From assembly GCF_002742385.2 (NCBI RefSeq), contig NZ_MJBI02000006.1, forward strand, positions 1-64,000: a DNA stretch of 64,000 bases. Reading direction: 5' to 3'. Position 1 is the stretch's first letter; every line of letters starts with the position of its first letter. Below the pieces are notes generated by a model. The model searched no databases and was not told where the DNA came from. It worked only from the letters and a program-made list of their open reading frames with translations. Source of the DNA: Macrococcoides goetzii. GTDB lineage: Bacteria > Bacillota > Bacilli > Staphylococcales > Staphylococcaceae. Both the position numbers and the translations under genes were made by a program. Shown one piece after another: positions 46,133 through 55,121 of this stretch.

Positions 46133-46533
46133 AAAAAACCTGAATACTCAAGCACTTCAAGTGCACCTTTGAATAATGGTTTCATACCTTTAACATCTGC
46201 AACCTCTTGCAATTTATCCATGATTTCATCTTCAGTAGGTGCTTTGTCACGAAGGTAAGCAGTCGCACATACCCAAAATTCAACTAGTTTAGATTCATCC
46301 ATCATGATTAAACCAGTGTATAAATTACTGAAGAATGTATCAGTTGCACTATTACTATCCTTAGAACCGAATTTCTCTTTAGCAATCTTTGAGAACCAAA
46401 ACGTTCCTCGTGCCGCAATATCTTTTCCGTAATCTACAACTTTTTCTTCTTTTACTGTTTCACCTAACTCATTTACACTCTCCACTAATTCAACTTTCTT
46501 ACCAAAATTTAATACTTTAATTGATTCTGTCAT
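45943..46533 (-). CDS. Tail assembly chaperone gpG
   Basis: 196 residues from ATG 46533, which follows AGAGGA; the frame extends upstream without a start signal. Helical, charged C-terminus (KKVETQQEKDEIMEESMEQM). Position between the major tail protein and the tape measure, with a -1 overlapping frame, is diagnostic of the gpG/gpGT pair of siphoviruses. It coats the tape measure before tube assembly. Confidence 0.85.
   Translation of the reverse strand: MTESIKVLNFGKKVELVESVNELGETVKEEKVVDYGKDIAARGTFWFSKIAKEKFGSKDSNSATDTFFSNLYTGLIMMDESKLVEFWVCATAYLRDKAPTEDEIMDKLQEVADVKGMKPLFKGALEVLEYSGFFKDKVAQSWDMMQKGARIEAKKEMKKVETQQEKDEIMEESMEQMTMMVDMKNEILEINQEATV
46132..46138 (-). promoter_or_regulatory. 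Slippery heptamer for gpG-gpGT frameshift
   Basis: T TTT TTC in the phase X XXY YYZ of the gpG frame (codons GGT TTT TTC, residues 132-134). The -1 frame is open from here to the end of gpT. Confidence 0.8.
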
Positions 46534-46597
46534 TTTAATTTCCTCTTTTCGTTTTATAGTTTTATTTTTGTTTTTATCTTGGCCAAAATAAAAAAAG

Positions 46598-46615
46598 AGG
46601 GGCATTTAAGCCCCT
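46598..46615 (-). terminator. Hairpin after the major tail protein gene
   Basis: AGGGGC pairs with GCCCCT around 6 nt, then CT7 on the minus strand. Probably a partial terminator keeping chaperone and tape measure levels below tail tube protein. Confidence 0.8.
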
Positions 46616-46621
46616 ATAGAA

Positions 46622-47164
46622 TTAAGCACCCGCATTTTCATCAGGTGTCTTAGTACGTGTTTCAAGTTCACCTTTATATTCACCTGGTAATTCAGGTGTA
46701 ATAGTGATTGATGCACTTGATGGATTAAGGATAGAATCCGGTAGCTTAGGAATTTGCATAGGTACAGTTTCCAACTTAACCTTTAACGTTGATTCAATTG
46801 TTGCTGATTCGTCATCAAAACCATCTTCAATTTCTTCAACTACTCCGTAACCGAAATCAACATCATGTTTATTAGTAACAGGGTCATAAGCTCTGTAACC
46901 TTTCCAAAACTTGATTTGTTTCTTTTTACGGAATGCACCTAATAATTGAAGTTGTGCAGGGTCGTCTTTGATTCTATCTAATGTAAAATCAATTTCTTCT
47001 GAACTCACTCCATATGAGTGATCCATTTTACCGCCAATCGGTTTCTCCCTTACTTCATTTGAATACTTGTGTGCGCCCTCTTGTAATCCTGCGAATACTA
47101 ACCCTTGGTCACCTAACGCATTATCAACAGGTTGCATAAGAATAAACATATCTGATGCTGCCAT
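46622..47164 (-). CDS. Major tail (tube) protein
   Basis: 180 residues, TP901-1-like. MAASDMFILMQPVDNALGDQG, EEIDFTLDRIKDDPAQLQLL and KFWKGYRAYDP fit the tail tube family. It polymerises into the tail tube. A terminator hairpin follows directly. The Thr/Pro-rich C-terminus is likely exposed. Confidence 0.9.
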   Translation of the reverse strand: MAASDMFILMQPVDNALGDQGLVFAGLQEGAHKYSNEVREKPIGGKMDHSYGVSSEEIDFTLDRIKDDPAQLQLLGAFRKKKQIKFWKGYRAYDPVTNKHDVDFGYGVVEEIEDGFDDESATIESTLKVKLETVPMQIPKLPDSILNPSSASITITPELPGEYKGELETRTKTPDENAGA

Positions 47165-47178
47165 CTATAAACCACTCC

Positions 47179-47625
47179 TTATTTTAAATATCTGACTTTA
47201 TGCCAGACTTCATATTTGATTCGTAATATTCCGTGCTGTGTAACTAAATCGACATCTGCAATTGTTTCTTGTAAATCAAGCCTTGCATGTTGAATCACAT
47301 AGTGTTCCATTTGCATACGCTGAATCTGCTGCATATAAAAACGAAGCCAACGCATGAACTGACGTGTTTCATCAACAGTTAGTTCTGGATTAGCTTCGTT
47401 CTTGTGATATATATGAGCGGTTACTGCTATAACTTCTTTGTTTGTGTTGCTCGTCTGATACTCAATGACGTTTGTCTCACCAATAATGATGTATGTGTCT
47501 CCTTGAATATCAACTTGTGCTTTATCGTAAATGTTTCCATTTAACTCAATCATCAAATGAGATTGATAAAGATGTTCCATGATCGCTTTAATCAATGGCT
47601 GTTCTGCACTTAACCAATCTGCCAT
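47179..47625 (-). CDS. Tail terminator (DUF3168/gp17-like)
   Basis: 148 residues in the position of the tail completion protein, between the HK97 gp10-like gene and the major tail protein. The pattern ADWLSAEQPLIKAIMEHL at the N-terminus and the two-layer beta sequence suit that family, which caps the tail and joins it to the head. Confidence 0.7.
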   Translation of the reverse strand: MADWLSAEQPLIKAIMEHLYQSHLMIELNGNIYDKAQVDIQGDTYIIIGETNVIEYQTSNTNKEVIAVTAHIYHKNEANPELTVDETRQFMRWLRFYMQQIQRMQMEHYVIQHARLDLQETIADVDLVTQHGILRIKYEVWHKVRYLK

Positions 47626-47637
47626 ATCATCACCCCT

Positions 47638-48024
47638 TTAACTGAAATAATCTCTAAATACCTTTTCACCTGCATCAAGTGCGGGCATCCAAAAAGGTTG
47701 CGGTGGACTACCATAAGTAGTAACCCATTCACCATCAGGAGATTGATATACCCACGGTATCTTTTTAGCTTTACTGCCTTGAGTAGCATATATTCCCGTC
47801 CCAAACTCAACGTAAATTGCGTACTCTGCACCAACTGACACAACACCTTTAAGACCACCATTAGATATTTTAAAATCAATGGATTGCCTTAAAAATCCGG
47901 TATCAGTAGCAGCTAAAGATAATGCAGTGTTATAAATCTCCATAATAGTTTTAGCAACGCCTTTTTTTGCCCAATCTTCAACATCTTTACCGAAATAATC
48001 TAACGCAATTACTAAATCTTTCAT
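47638..48024 (-). CDS. HK97 gp10-family neck/tail protein
   Basis: 128 residues. The family core TALSLAATDTGFLRQSIDFKI followed by VSVGAEYAIYVEFGTG and a Pro-rich PPQPFWMPAL near the end is clear. It takes part in head-tail joining. It overlaps the upstream gene by 4 bp. Confidence 0.9.
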   Translation of the reverse strand: MKDLVIALDYFGKDVEDWAKKGVAKTIMEIYNTALSLAATDTGFLRQSIDFKISNGGLKGVVSVGAEYAIYVEFGTGIYATQGSKAKKIPWVYQSPDGEWVTTYGSPPQPFWMPALDAGEKVFRDYFS

Positions 48025-48347
48025 AGTTCTCTCAAAGGTAATCGCATGACACCACTTCTTTGACCCTGATGTTCAGGTTTACCAACCACTTCATAGCGTT
48101 GATCATCAAATAAAATGATGTCTGTTTTTTTGATTTGTGCGCTACCTTTCGGATAAAACATGACGTTAGTTAGTTCAATATTACGTTCATGGTAAAGAGT
48201 TTGTTCTCTTGATGATGGTGTATCCATAGAGACTGTTAAAGGAATCAGTTCAGTATTTGTAACTGTTTTTGGTGGATAAGTAGATGTATCTCGTACAGTC
48301 GTCTTACGCTCAATGAGAATGTCGTGAATATAAAATTCTTCAAACAC
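48021..48347 (-). CDS. Head closure/head-tail adaptor protein
   Basis: 108 residues, small beta-barrel type: FYIHDILIERKTTVRDTS, then KKTDIILFDDQRYEVVGKPEH. Length, fold pattern and location match SPP1 gp16-like stoppers that close the portal after packaging. Confidence 0.75.
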   Translation of the reverse strand: MFEEFYIHDILIERKTTVRDTSTYPPKTVTNTELIPLTVSMDTPSSREQTLYHERNIELTNVMFYPKGSAQIKKTDIILFDDQRYEVVGKPEHQGQRSGVMRLPLREL

Positions 48348-48348
48348 G

Positions 48349-48645
48349 TTACCACCTCATTTTCATGTATGGACTTAAGTAATTCGTGATACTTTTCGGA
48401 ATGTCTGAATAAGAATAAGAGACACTACCCATAGACTTAGACGTAAATAATTCTTCTCCATGCAGATTGATTGAATAGGCAATAAATTTCTTCACGCCCA
48501 TCGGCTCATATCCATCTATGAATTGATCATTACATTCATCTTGTGCAATGCCTCTATATACTTCAATCAACATCTGTAACTTAGTATCATCAACTACTTT
48601 ACTATCAGGCCATTGATTGATTGTTCTAACCTCTAAAGGGTTCAT
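48349..48645 (-). CDS. Head-tail connector (gp15/gp6-like)
   Basis: 98 residues, helical N-terminus (KLQMLIEVYRGIAQDECN) and a C-terminal SYSDIPKSITNYLSPYMK segment, as in gp6/gp15-type adaptor proteins that sit on the portal ring. Gene position agrees. Confidence 0.75.
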   Translation of the reverse strand: MNPLEVRTINQWPDSKVVDDTKLQMLIEVYRGIAQDECNDQFIDGYEPMGVKKFIAYSINLHGEELFTSKSMGSVSYSYSDIPKSITNYLSPYMKMRW

Positions 48646-48653
48646 ACAATCAC

Positions 48654-48992
48654 CTACTTACTTAATAAGCTGATTAATTCATCACGTTTTAATGCTGAAT
48701 AACCTTCTAATTTTCGTTCTTTCGCAAGTGCTTTTAATTCAGTAACTGAATATTCATCAAAATTAATTTTGTTGCTTGTTTCAGTCTCAACTGTTTCTGC
48801 ATCTTCATTAATTTTAATAAGTGGTTGCTTACGTCTGTTCTTTTCACTTGCTAATTCATTCATGCGTGCGTCAGTTACTTCATAACTTACTTCAGGATGA
48901 GGAAAAACATCGCCCATGTTGTACGGACGACTATTATCCTTTAAATCTTCCCAATATGTTAGAGTAGTACCAGTTTTATCTGTCTTAGCCAT
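48654..48992 (-). CDS. Phage protein with C-terminal SAP/Rho-N-like motif
   Basis: 112 residues. The last 36 residues (DEYSVTELKALAKERKLEGY, then LKRDELISLL) form a helix-extended-loop-helix DNA-binding motif. The N-terminal part is unknown. Similar proteins follow the capsid gene in many siphoviruses. Confidence 0.75.
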   Translation of the reverse strand: MAKTDKTGTTLTYWEDLKDNSRPYNMGDVFPHPEVSYEVTDARMNELASEKNRRKQPLIKINEDAETVETETSNKINFDEYSVTELKALAKERKLEGYSALKRDELISLLSK

Positions 48993-49020
48993 AAGCTAAT
49001 TCACTCCTTTGAATAATAGA

Positions 49021-49956
49021 TTAAGCACCTGCTGAAGCAAGAGGCACCTTAACAACTCCATCTAAACGTTCTGGGAACATTAATACACCAGAAACTAATA
49101 ATGTTTGTTGTGTTAATGTTTCGTTGTGTAAGAAATGTTTCATTCCAATAAATCCAGTGTTATCTGAAGTTAAGCCGAATTGTTGACCTAAGTCAGATGT
49201 TCCAGCCGGAATGTAAGCAATAACTAAATTATCTGCAGCAGTTCCATAAACATTTCCACGCTCAACTTGAGTAGACGTAAATACAATTGTTCCAGTTAGA
49301 TCTGTGTAATAGTTTAAACCGAAAGTAGTTTCTAATGTCATTTGTTTATCAGCAACTGCTTGTGCAACGTCCATAGGGTGCGCAAAAACAATCGGACGAA
49401 CAGTGTCATCTTCAAAAATAGTTTGTAAAGTACCCCATACTGTAGCAAGTGCACCTTGTAAACCATTACCTGTGTTTAAATTCGTTTGAGCTTCACCAGA
49501 CTGTACTAAAGTAAATAAATCTTTACGTACATTGTTTTGTACTTCTTTAATCAACGCAGTATCAGTAATATCTACTGCAGCATCTGCGCCATAAGTTTGA
49601 ATTGCTTCTCCACTAGTCGCTTTACGATATTTTTTTAAAGTGATTTTTTTAGTTGATGCAACAACTGGTGTAACGTAAGAAAGTGGAATTAAATCACCTT
49701 CAGGAACATCTCCATTTGCTAAAGTAACCTCAGGTTTACCGAACAATTCAATTGTCATACCACTTGCTACAGGCATTAAACGAGTAATACCTAAAGCTTT
49801 TTGGAAATCAATTAAATCTTGTTCAAAACGATAAGCAAAGTCTACTGACTTTTCTTTAAAGTTATCTAATGTTGGAACTGTTTGTAAATTTGGTTCCGGA
49901 AATGTTTGTGTTGCAAAGTGTTGAATGTTTAATTTTAATGCTAAATTTGTTTTCAT
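49021..49956 (-). CDS. Major capsid protein, HK97 fold
   Basis: 311 residues. The N-terminal arm (MKTNLALKLNIQHFA) and DVPEGDLIPLSYVTPVV, then KKYRKATSGEAIQ and a C-terminal GFIGMKHFLHNETLTQQTLLV segment suit an HK97-type capsid subunit with a separate scaffold. It lies 15 bp after the scaffold gene. Confidence 0.9.
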   Translation of the reverse strand: MKTNLALKLNIQHFATQTFPEPNLQTVPTLDNFKEKSVDFAYRFEQDLIDFQKALGITRLMPVASGMTIELFGKPEVTLANGDVPEGDLIPLSYVTPVVASTKKITLKKYRKATSGEAIQTYGADAAVDITDTALIKEVQNNVRKDLFTLVQSGEAQTNLNTGNGLQGALATVWGTLQTIFEDDTVRPIVFAHPMDVAQAVADKQMTLETTFGLNYYTDLTGTIVFTSTQVERGNVYGTAADNLVIAYIPAGTSDLGQQFGLTSDNTGFIGMKHFLHNETLTQQTLLVSGVLMFPERLDGVVKVPLASAGA

Positions 49957-49971
49957 ATTATTTCTCCTTTG

Positions 49972-50562
49972 TTATTGAAATAAATTCATGTTTTCTCTGA
50001 TAAGTCTTTGACGTTCCGAACGATCTTCGACTTTCAGAATTTGTTCTTTAGTCATTGCTTGAGGTTGTCCACCAACTGGCAACGGTTTTCCTAATGGCTT
50101 AGTGTCAGTGAATAAGTAAGGCATTTTCTCAGTTGATTCAGTGATCAAACTGTCTAATCCCTCAAAAGTGCCATCTTCATTAAGTTTTACCTTTGAAGTA
50201 TCAACTAACTTAATGAATGCGTCAGCATCAACAACATTGTGTTTTAAAGCTTCAACTTTAATTGCATTGTTAAGTTGTAACTGCTTAATCTCTGTTGTTT
50301 TCTGCTCGTTTTGTTGCTTGTACTTTTCAAGTTCAGCGTTTAAATCTTCATTATCTTTCGCTTTCTCTTGTAAAGCATTGAGTTGAGTATCACGATTCTT
50401 TAATTCCTCGTTTAATCCATCAACAGTTTGTTGCAATTCGTCAGCCTTATCAGCTTTCTCACGTAATGGACGTAATGCATCATGATGTTGATTAATAATC
50501 TGTGGAATAATGTCCTCAGTAACTCCTAAACCTCTTAAAAATTCTCTATTCATTCTTATCAT
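49972..50562 (-). CDS. Capsid scaffolding protein (GP20 family)
   Basis: 196 residues. NREFLRGLGVTEDIIPQIIN at the start, a long coiled coil (about 35-110) and a capsid-binding C-terminal end with EDRSERQRLIRENMNLF. Such proteins direct procapsid assembly and are then released or degraded. Confidence 0.9.
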   Translation of the reverse strand: MIRMNREFLRGLGVTEDIIPQIINQHHDALRPLREKADKADELQQTVDGLNEELKNRDTQLNALQEKAKDNEDLNAELEKYKQQNEQKTTEIKQLQLNNAIKVEALKHNVVDADAFIKLVDTSKVKLNEDGTFEGLDSLITESTEKMPYLFTDTKPLGKPLPVGGQPQAMTKEQILKVEDRSERQRLIRENMNLFQ

Positions 50563-50699
50563 CCTTTACATTTTTTATTACGCTTGATTTTACAAGCACG
50601 TCACGTATTTAACGCCCCGTCAGGCAAGTGATGGAATACCACCATCATGAGATACAGTGATCATCTCCTTGTGTTGAAGTAAAAAACTGCATTAAAAAA
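50563..50699 (-). other. Non-coding leader upstream of the scaffold gene
   Basis: About 140 nt with unusually high local GC for this phage (GCCTGACGGGGCG). A possible hairpin GCTTG-TAAAAT-CAAGC lies near the scaffold start. Frames of only 14-15 codons fit here, without well-placed ribosome sites. No promoter stands out. Confidence 0.4.
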
Positions 50700-50724
50700 A
50701 CCGTCAATCCTCACGACTGTCGGT
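50693..50724 (-). terminator. Terminator before the scaffold gene
   Basis: ACCGACAGTC pairs with GATTGACGGT (one mismatch, one G-U) around GTGAG, followed by T7 on the minus strand. Confidence 0.75.
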
Positions 50725-50933
50725 TAATCTTCTTCAAATTCTTCTGTCATATCTAATAAAACGCTATGTTTAGCACATTCTAATAAACCTACAACTTCTG
50801 TAGTTTTCATATGAGAATATGATTGTGTAATTTGTTCGTTATCATATCGCACAACTACTACAATATCCTCAATATCCTTTATATTCTCTATAACATCTTT
50901 CAATATATTATGTGGTGTATGTTCTTCTATCAC
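50724..50933 (-). CDS. Small phage protein between minor head and scaffold genes
   Basis: 69 residues from a GTG at 50933, which overlaps the stop of the minor head gene (GTGA) and has GGTGG 9 nt upstream. Mixed alpha/beta with an acidic end (TEEFEED). Proteins of this size are common here in staphylococcal phages; function unknown. Confidence 0.65.
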   Translation of the reverse strand: MIEEHTPHNILKDVIENIKDIEDIVVVVRYDNEQITQSYSHMKTTEVVGLLECAKHSVLLDMTEEFEED

Positions 50934-51868
50934 GCTGCTCGACCACCTTTGACCCAAGATTTATATTTGTCATACGTCATGTAAGGAATAACAATTGATT
51001 CATCATCATCATTCTTTGCACGTCTTACTTCAGGTAACTTACCATCAATAATTATCATCAAGTCACATCTACAGTTAATGTTTTCTGCTGCTGAATTAAG
51101 TCCATATAGCATCTTTGGATGCTGTCCTTTACATCCTGAAGGTGATTCAAATTCTTCGTAAATACCTACAGTTTGACCGTCTAACGATCTATGAGTTGTA
51201 CGTGTTCTTTTATCAAGGGTTGCCTGCCATACTTTTTTAACTTCAATACCAGATTCATGTAACTCAACTGCTGATTTATATTTAGCAGTCATCATTGCAC
51301 GACCACCCTCAGTTCTCGCAACTCGTTTAGATTGTTTTGAAGTCATTCCTAATGATTCTCTTAAACGTTTTGCAATGTTACCAAAGCCTTCACCTGCCAT
51401 AATTCCTTGTGCTATGTCATTTCTTATCCTGTCAAGCACTCTCATGCGTTGTTTAGCCAGTGTAGGAAGTAGTTTGATATATTCTATAGGTAATTCTAAA
51501 GCCTCTCTAATCGTCTCTATTCGTGGAATTTGAGGCATTACAATTTTCTGTGTTGTGAACTCATAAATAAACATGTGCATAAGATAAGCTTCGAGATAAA
51601 TATTCTCTTGAGACTTCTTTATGATCGTTGCAATTTTTGAGTAATCACCGGTAATCTCTTTAGCAATCATATCTAATTCTTTGTTCAGTCGATTGAATTT
51701 ATTTACTTCAGTCCAACCAACATGACCATCTTTATCAGATACTTTTTCATAAAGCGTTGTGAGTATCTTTAGAATACTGTCTAATCGTTCCGACCATACT
51801 TTATCAATCTCTTTTTCAGTCTGTGCAATAAGTTGTTCAATCTGTTTCTTAATCTGTTCCTGGTTCAT
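50930..51868 (-). CDS. Minor head protein, SPP1 gp7 family
   Basis: 312 residues from ATG 51868. The Phage_Mu_F/gp7 core is at about 180-265: RVARTEGGRAMMTAKY, KRTRTTHRSLDGQTVG and NINCRCDLMIIID. It is carried in the capsid and affects DNA ejection. Its start overlaps the portal gene by 20 bp. Confidence 0.9.
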   Translation of the reverse strand: MNQEQIKKQIEQLIAQTEKEIDKVWSERLDSILKILTTLYEKVSDKDGHVGWTEVNKFNRLNKELDMIAKEITGDYSKIATIIKKSQENIYLEAYLMHMFIYEFTTQKIVMPQIPRIETIREALELPIEYIKLLPTLAKQRMRVLDRIRNDIAQGIMAGEGFGNIAKRLRESLGMTSKQSKRVARTEGGRAMMTAKYKSAVELHESGIEVKKVWQATLDKRTRTTHRSLDGQTVGIYEEFESPSGCKGQHPKMLYGLNSAAENINCRCDLMIIIDGKLPEVRRAKNDDDESIVIPYMTYDKYKSWVKGGRAA

Positions 51869-53225
51869 CTTCAGCACCTACTTCAATCTGAGGTAGAATA
51901 TCATTCATTGCCATTTCTTGTTCTTCCAGGCGCTCTAATTCGCCTTGAGGGTCATCTGTCCACGGATGATTTGTAACGATAGTTATATCAGATACAATTC
52001 CTTTAGACATAGTAGCAATCTGAGTATCTTCCATATCGTTTTTCAATCTGTTGTAATTGAATTTCATTTCAACATCTTGAGGGTCTGCATTGATTCCTTG
52101 ATGCTTGAATACAAAAAAGAGCAACTCTTTAAGAGCTACTCTTGTTTTACGTTCTAACTGTTTAGCTTTAATGTCTAACCCACTGTATAAAATCTTTAAA
52201 GCTACACCAGATGGACTATTTCCAAACTTATCAGAATTGAAGTCAACACCTCGACCAAAGTCTATGATCATCTCACGTAACATCTTTAAATATTTTTCTG
52301 TTTCATCAATCGGAATCTTAACACTTATCGTATCAATACCACCATCACTACCTAAATTGACTGCTTTGTAATGTTTCAGTCCTGCCATAAACTCTTTAAG
52401 TCCTTGACCTCTAAACCCTTTTAAAGCGAATATGATTTCAGTTGATTCATCAAACGTATTCTGTAAATCAGATAAACGATTATTGAATGCATCAATCAAT
52501 GTCTTGTACTTCCAAATGTCGCCTTTTTCTTGTGAGTTATTCTTAAACGGAATGAACGGAATCTTATCCCACGAACCATTGCTATGATGATAAGTTTCAT
52601 GTTCTCCCCAATAATAATCAGGTACGAATTCTCCACCTTCTAACATCCAGTAAGAAACTGTTTCAGCGTTCCATACTTCAGCACGTTCAACATCTTTTAA
52701 CAAGTAATGTCTGATTACTGTCACTAGATCTCCATATTCATCATACACAGGAACAATCTGTTCAGCAGGAATCTGTCTGTATCTGAAGTTTCCTTTATCA
52801 TCATAATAAACATGTAACCATTCAACACCTTTATTTGATGCTGCAGTTAATATATCGTTCATCATGTCGTCAAAGTCATCGTTTAACACTTCACCAATCT
52901 TTTCTAAGATTGTAGTGTTTTCTGCTTTAAAGTTAATAGGTTCTGCTAATAAGTAACCAACCTTTTGGTCTACCTGATTAGGATGAAAGTTAGCAACAAG
53001 TAAATTATGCGGCTTATCTTCATCTATCTGACCTAACGGGTCTTTTGGTCTAGGTCTCAACAAAATATCAGGTTCATCATTGTAATATAAATGTCCTACA
53101 CGTTGTTTCTGAACTACATAAACATGTTCATCAATTAATCTCTTAATCAATCTACCTCTTGATTCTGTTTCTTCACGTCTCATATTATCTAATACTTCTT
53201 CAAAGTATAATCTCACATCACTCAT
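51849..53225 (-). CDS. Portal protein, SPP1 gp6-like
   Basis: 458 residues. Typical features are PHNLLVANFHPNQVDQKVGY near the N-terminus, KIPFIPFKNNSQEKGDIW, a stem region around SGVALKILYSGLDIKAKQLE and an acidic C-terminus. It forms the dodecameric ring through which DNA is packaged. Confidence 0.95.
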   Translation of the reverse strand: MSDVRLYFEEVLDNMRREETESRGRLIKRLIDEHVYVVQKQRVGHLYYNDEPDILLRPRPKDPLGQIDEDKPHNLLVANFHPNQVDQKVGYLLAEPINFKAENTTILEKIGEVLNDDFDDMMNDILTAASNKGVEWLHVYYDDKGNFRYRQIPAEQIVPVYDEYGDLVTVIRHYLLKDVERAEVWNAETVSYWMLEGGEFVPDYYWGEHETYHHSNGSWDKIPFIPFKNNSQEKGDIWKYKTLIDAFNNRLSDLQNTFDESTEIIFALKGFRGQGLKEFMAGLKHYKAVNLGSDGGIDTISVKIPIDETEKYLKMLREMIIDFGRGVDFNSDKFGNSPSGVALKILYSGLDIKAKQLERKTRVALKELLFFVFKHQGINADPQDVEMKFNYNRLKNDMEDTQIATMSKGIVSDITIVTNHPWTDDPQGELERLEEQEMAMNDILPQIEVGAEDEPGTD

Positions 53226-53236
53226 GTGTTACCTCC

Positions 53237-54544
53237 TTAAGTTAAAATAAACATTCCGTTATTGTTCATATCATCTTCAAATGCATATCTTGTTGCATCA
53301 ATAGTATGATTATCCTTGTCTAATAATCTAGGTTTTGGATTACCATCCTTATCTGTTTGATAATCTATATTCTCAAACTCTTTTGCGATGTTTGGTGTTC
53401 GTTTAGGGTCGATTACTATAGCATCTAAATCATCTAACCAACGTTCACCAAACTCAACCGAATCTGCACCTTTTTTAACTCCATATATTCTTGGAACATT
53501 AAAGTCATCTTGCAGTTCTGCAATACTCTTTGGCTCTGCTGAATCGGCTGCAATTTCTTCACTTGCATATTCTTTTTCATGTAACCATTTAGATAACTGT
53601 CTATTACTTATCTTTTGACCATACAATTCATCAATAGCGTAAATTGTATTTTTCTTTTTGTCGTAATGCCACCTAACGAATGCTAATGGATCAGTAGCAT
53701 AACCAAAATCGACTGCATTGCGAATATTATCAAATGCACTCAACTCAACATCAGTTATTTCTCTGAAGTTTAAATTGTCGAATGGAACAACACCCGAACC
53801 GATAGGCTCACCCAGGTACTCCCAACGATACTTTTTAGGATTATTCTTTTTAACATTCTCTGCTTCTTCAATAAACTTTTTAGAGATGAATGGATTTCCT
53901 AAATATGTACTGTGATGAACAAAAGTATTATTCTCAATAAATGCACTTTCATACTTCTTATTCAACCAGTGTTGTTTTCTCTTTGGTGGATTGTATGTGT
54001 AATAGAACGAATAATCAAAAGGATATACATTCTTGCGAATACTGTTTTCAGCTTTAACGTTTCCTTCTAATTCTTCACGTAATACAGAGTTTTCAATTGA
54101 AGTAACTTCATCCTCAGTTCTAAACTCTGCAACTTCTTCAATCCACATAATAGCTAATGGAAAATCTGCATCTTTAATTGATTTAATCTTTTCAGGGTCA
54201 TCAGCACCAGTAAAATAAATCTTGTTCCCTCTCGGTAAATAAGTAGCTTCTAATTTACTATCAATGAATCTGAATAGATGTCTCACACCTAAGATATTTG
54301 CTGCTGCTTTAAAGTTCTGTATAACTGACTTTGCTAAGTTACGTTGTATTTTACGTATTGCAATAGCTGATACAGGATATTCAATGATGTCTAATAATAT
54401 TCTTATTGGCACATGAAATGATTTACCACTACCACGACCACCTTTAAGAACGTACCTTAAATGTTTCTTAGCTTTTGATGCAATCCAAAACAATTTAAAT
54501 TGATCAGTGATGATTTCAGATATTTTAATTCTTTTATTCATCAT
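53237..54544 (-). CDS. Terminase large subunit, PBSX type
   Basis: 435 residues. Walker A GGRGSGKSF at about 34-42, Walker B-like PLAIMWIEEVAEF near 130, and a C-terminal nuclease domain with FGYATDPLAFVRWHYD and ADSAEPKSIAEL. It cuts and pumps DNA into the procapsid. The gene overlaps terS by 11 bp; ATG occurs twice in tandem (54544, 54541). Confidence 0.95.
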   Translation of the reverse strand: MMNKRIKISEIITDQFKLFWIASKAKKHLRYVLKGGRGSGKSFHVPIRILLDIIEYPVSAIAIRKIQRNLAKSVIQNFKAAANILGVRHLFRFIDSKLEATYLPRGNKIYFTGADDPEKIKSIKDADFPLAIMWIEEVAEFRTEDEVTSIENSVLREELEGNVKAENSIRKNVYPFDYSFYYTYNPPKRKQHWLNKKYESAFIENNTFVHHSTYLGNPFISKKFIEEAENVKKNNPKKYRWEYLGEPIGSGVVPFDNLNFREITDVELSAFDNIRNAVDFGYATDPLAFVRWHYDKKKNTIYAIDELYGQKISNRQLSKWLHEKEYASEEIAADSAEPKSIAELQDDFNVPRIYGVKKGADSVEFGERWLDDLDAIVIDPKRTPNIAKEFENIDYQTDKDGNPKPRLLDKDNHTIDATRYAFEDDMNNNGMFILT

Positions 54545-55013
54545 CTAATACATCCAAATCATCAACAATTTGAATAACTGCATTAGCATCAATTTCATGA
54601 CGTTCAGTAAATAATCTGTATCGTTTTCCTAATAATTCAGCAGCTTTATTTGCATCGCTTAATCTTGCTGGTGTCTCAACAATCTCAGTATATTCTTCAG
54701 TAACAGTTTGTTTCTTGCCATCAACCCACTTTGATTCTGTTCTGCTTAATGTAACAACTTGGCTTTCTTTCTTCTCTCTACGCATCACAGACGTTAAATA
54801 TTCAAGTACTTCTGTTTGGTCTGCTATTGCTTGAGATTTGATTTCATTCATTCGATTGTCTATATACTCGGAAACACTCACATTCTCCAACAATTTTACT
54901 GAATTACCTTTTGCATAGTTTTCACTATATCCAGCACTTTTTGCTGACTGATATACATTTCCTGTCTTAATATACTCATCTGCAAACTTCTGTTGTTTCA
55001 ATGTTAATTTCAT
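54534..55013 (-). CDS. Terminase small subunit
   Basis: 159 residues from ATG 55013, 9 nt after AGGTG; an in-frame GTG at 55025 is less likely. Terminase_2 pattern: LTLKQQKFADEYIKTGNVYQ with an HTH (QSAKSAGYSENYAKGNSVKL), then a central coiled region and a terL-binding C-terminus. It recognises the pac/cos site, probably within or near this gene. Confidence 0.9.
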   Translation of the reverse strand: MKLTLKQQKFADEYIKTGNVYQSAKSAGYSENYAKGNSVKLLENVSVSEYIDNRMNEIKSQAIADQTEVLEYLTSVMRREKKESQVVTLSRTESKWVDGKKQTVTEEYTEIVETPARLSDANKAAELLGKRYRLFTERHEIDANAVIQIVDDLDVLDDE

Positions 55014-55067
55014 TTCATATATCACCTACTTATCGCTAATCGCTTAATATATTTTTGCATAAAAATA

Positions 55068-55091
55068 AGACACCCAAATTAATGAGTGTCT
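55068..55091 (-). terminator. Terminator between late regulator and terS genes
   Basis: AGACACTC pairs with GGGTGTCT around 8 nt with TTATTTTTA on the minus strand. Late transcription of terS must therefore begin after it or read through under the regulator. Confidence 0.7.
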
Positions 55092-55121
55092 GTATGTTAA
55101 TAAACTTAAAGGAGGTACATC

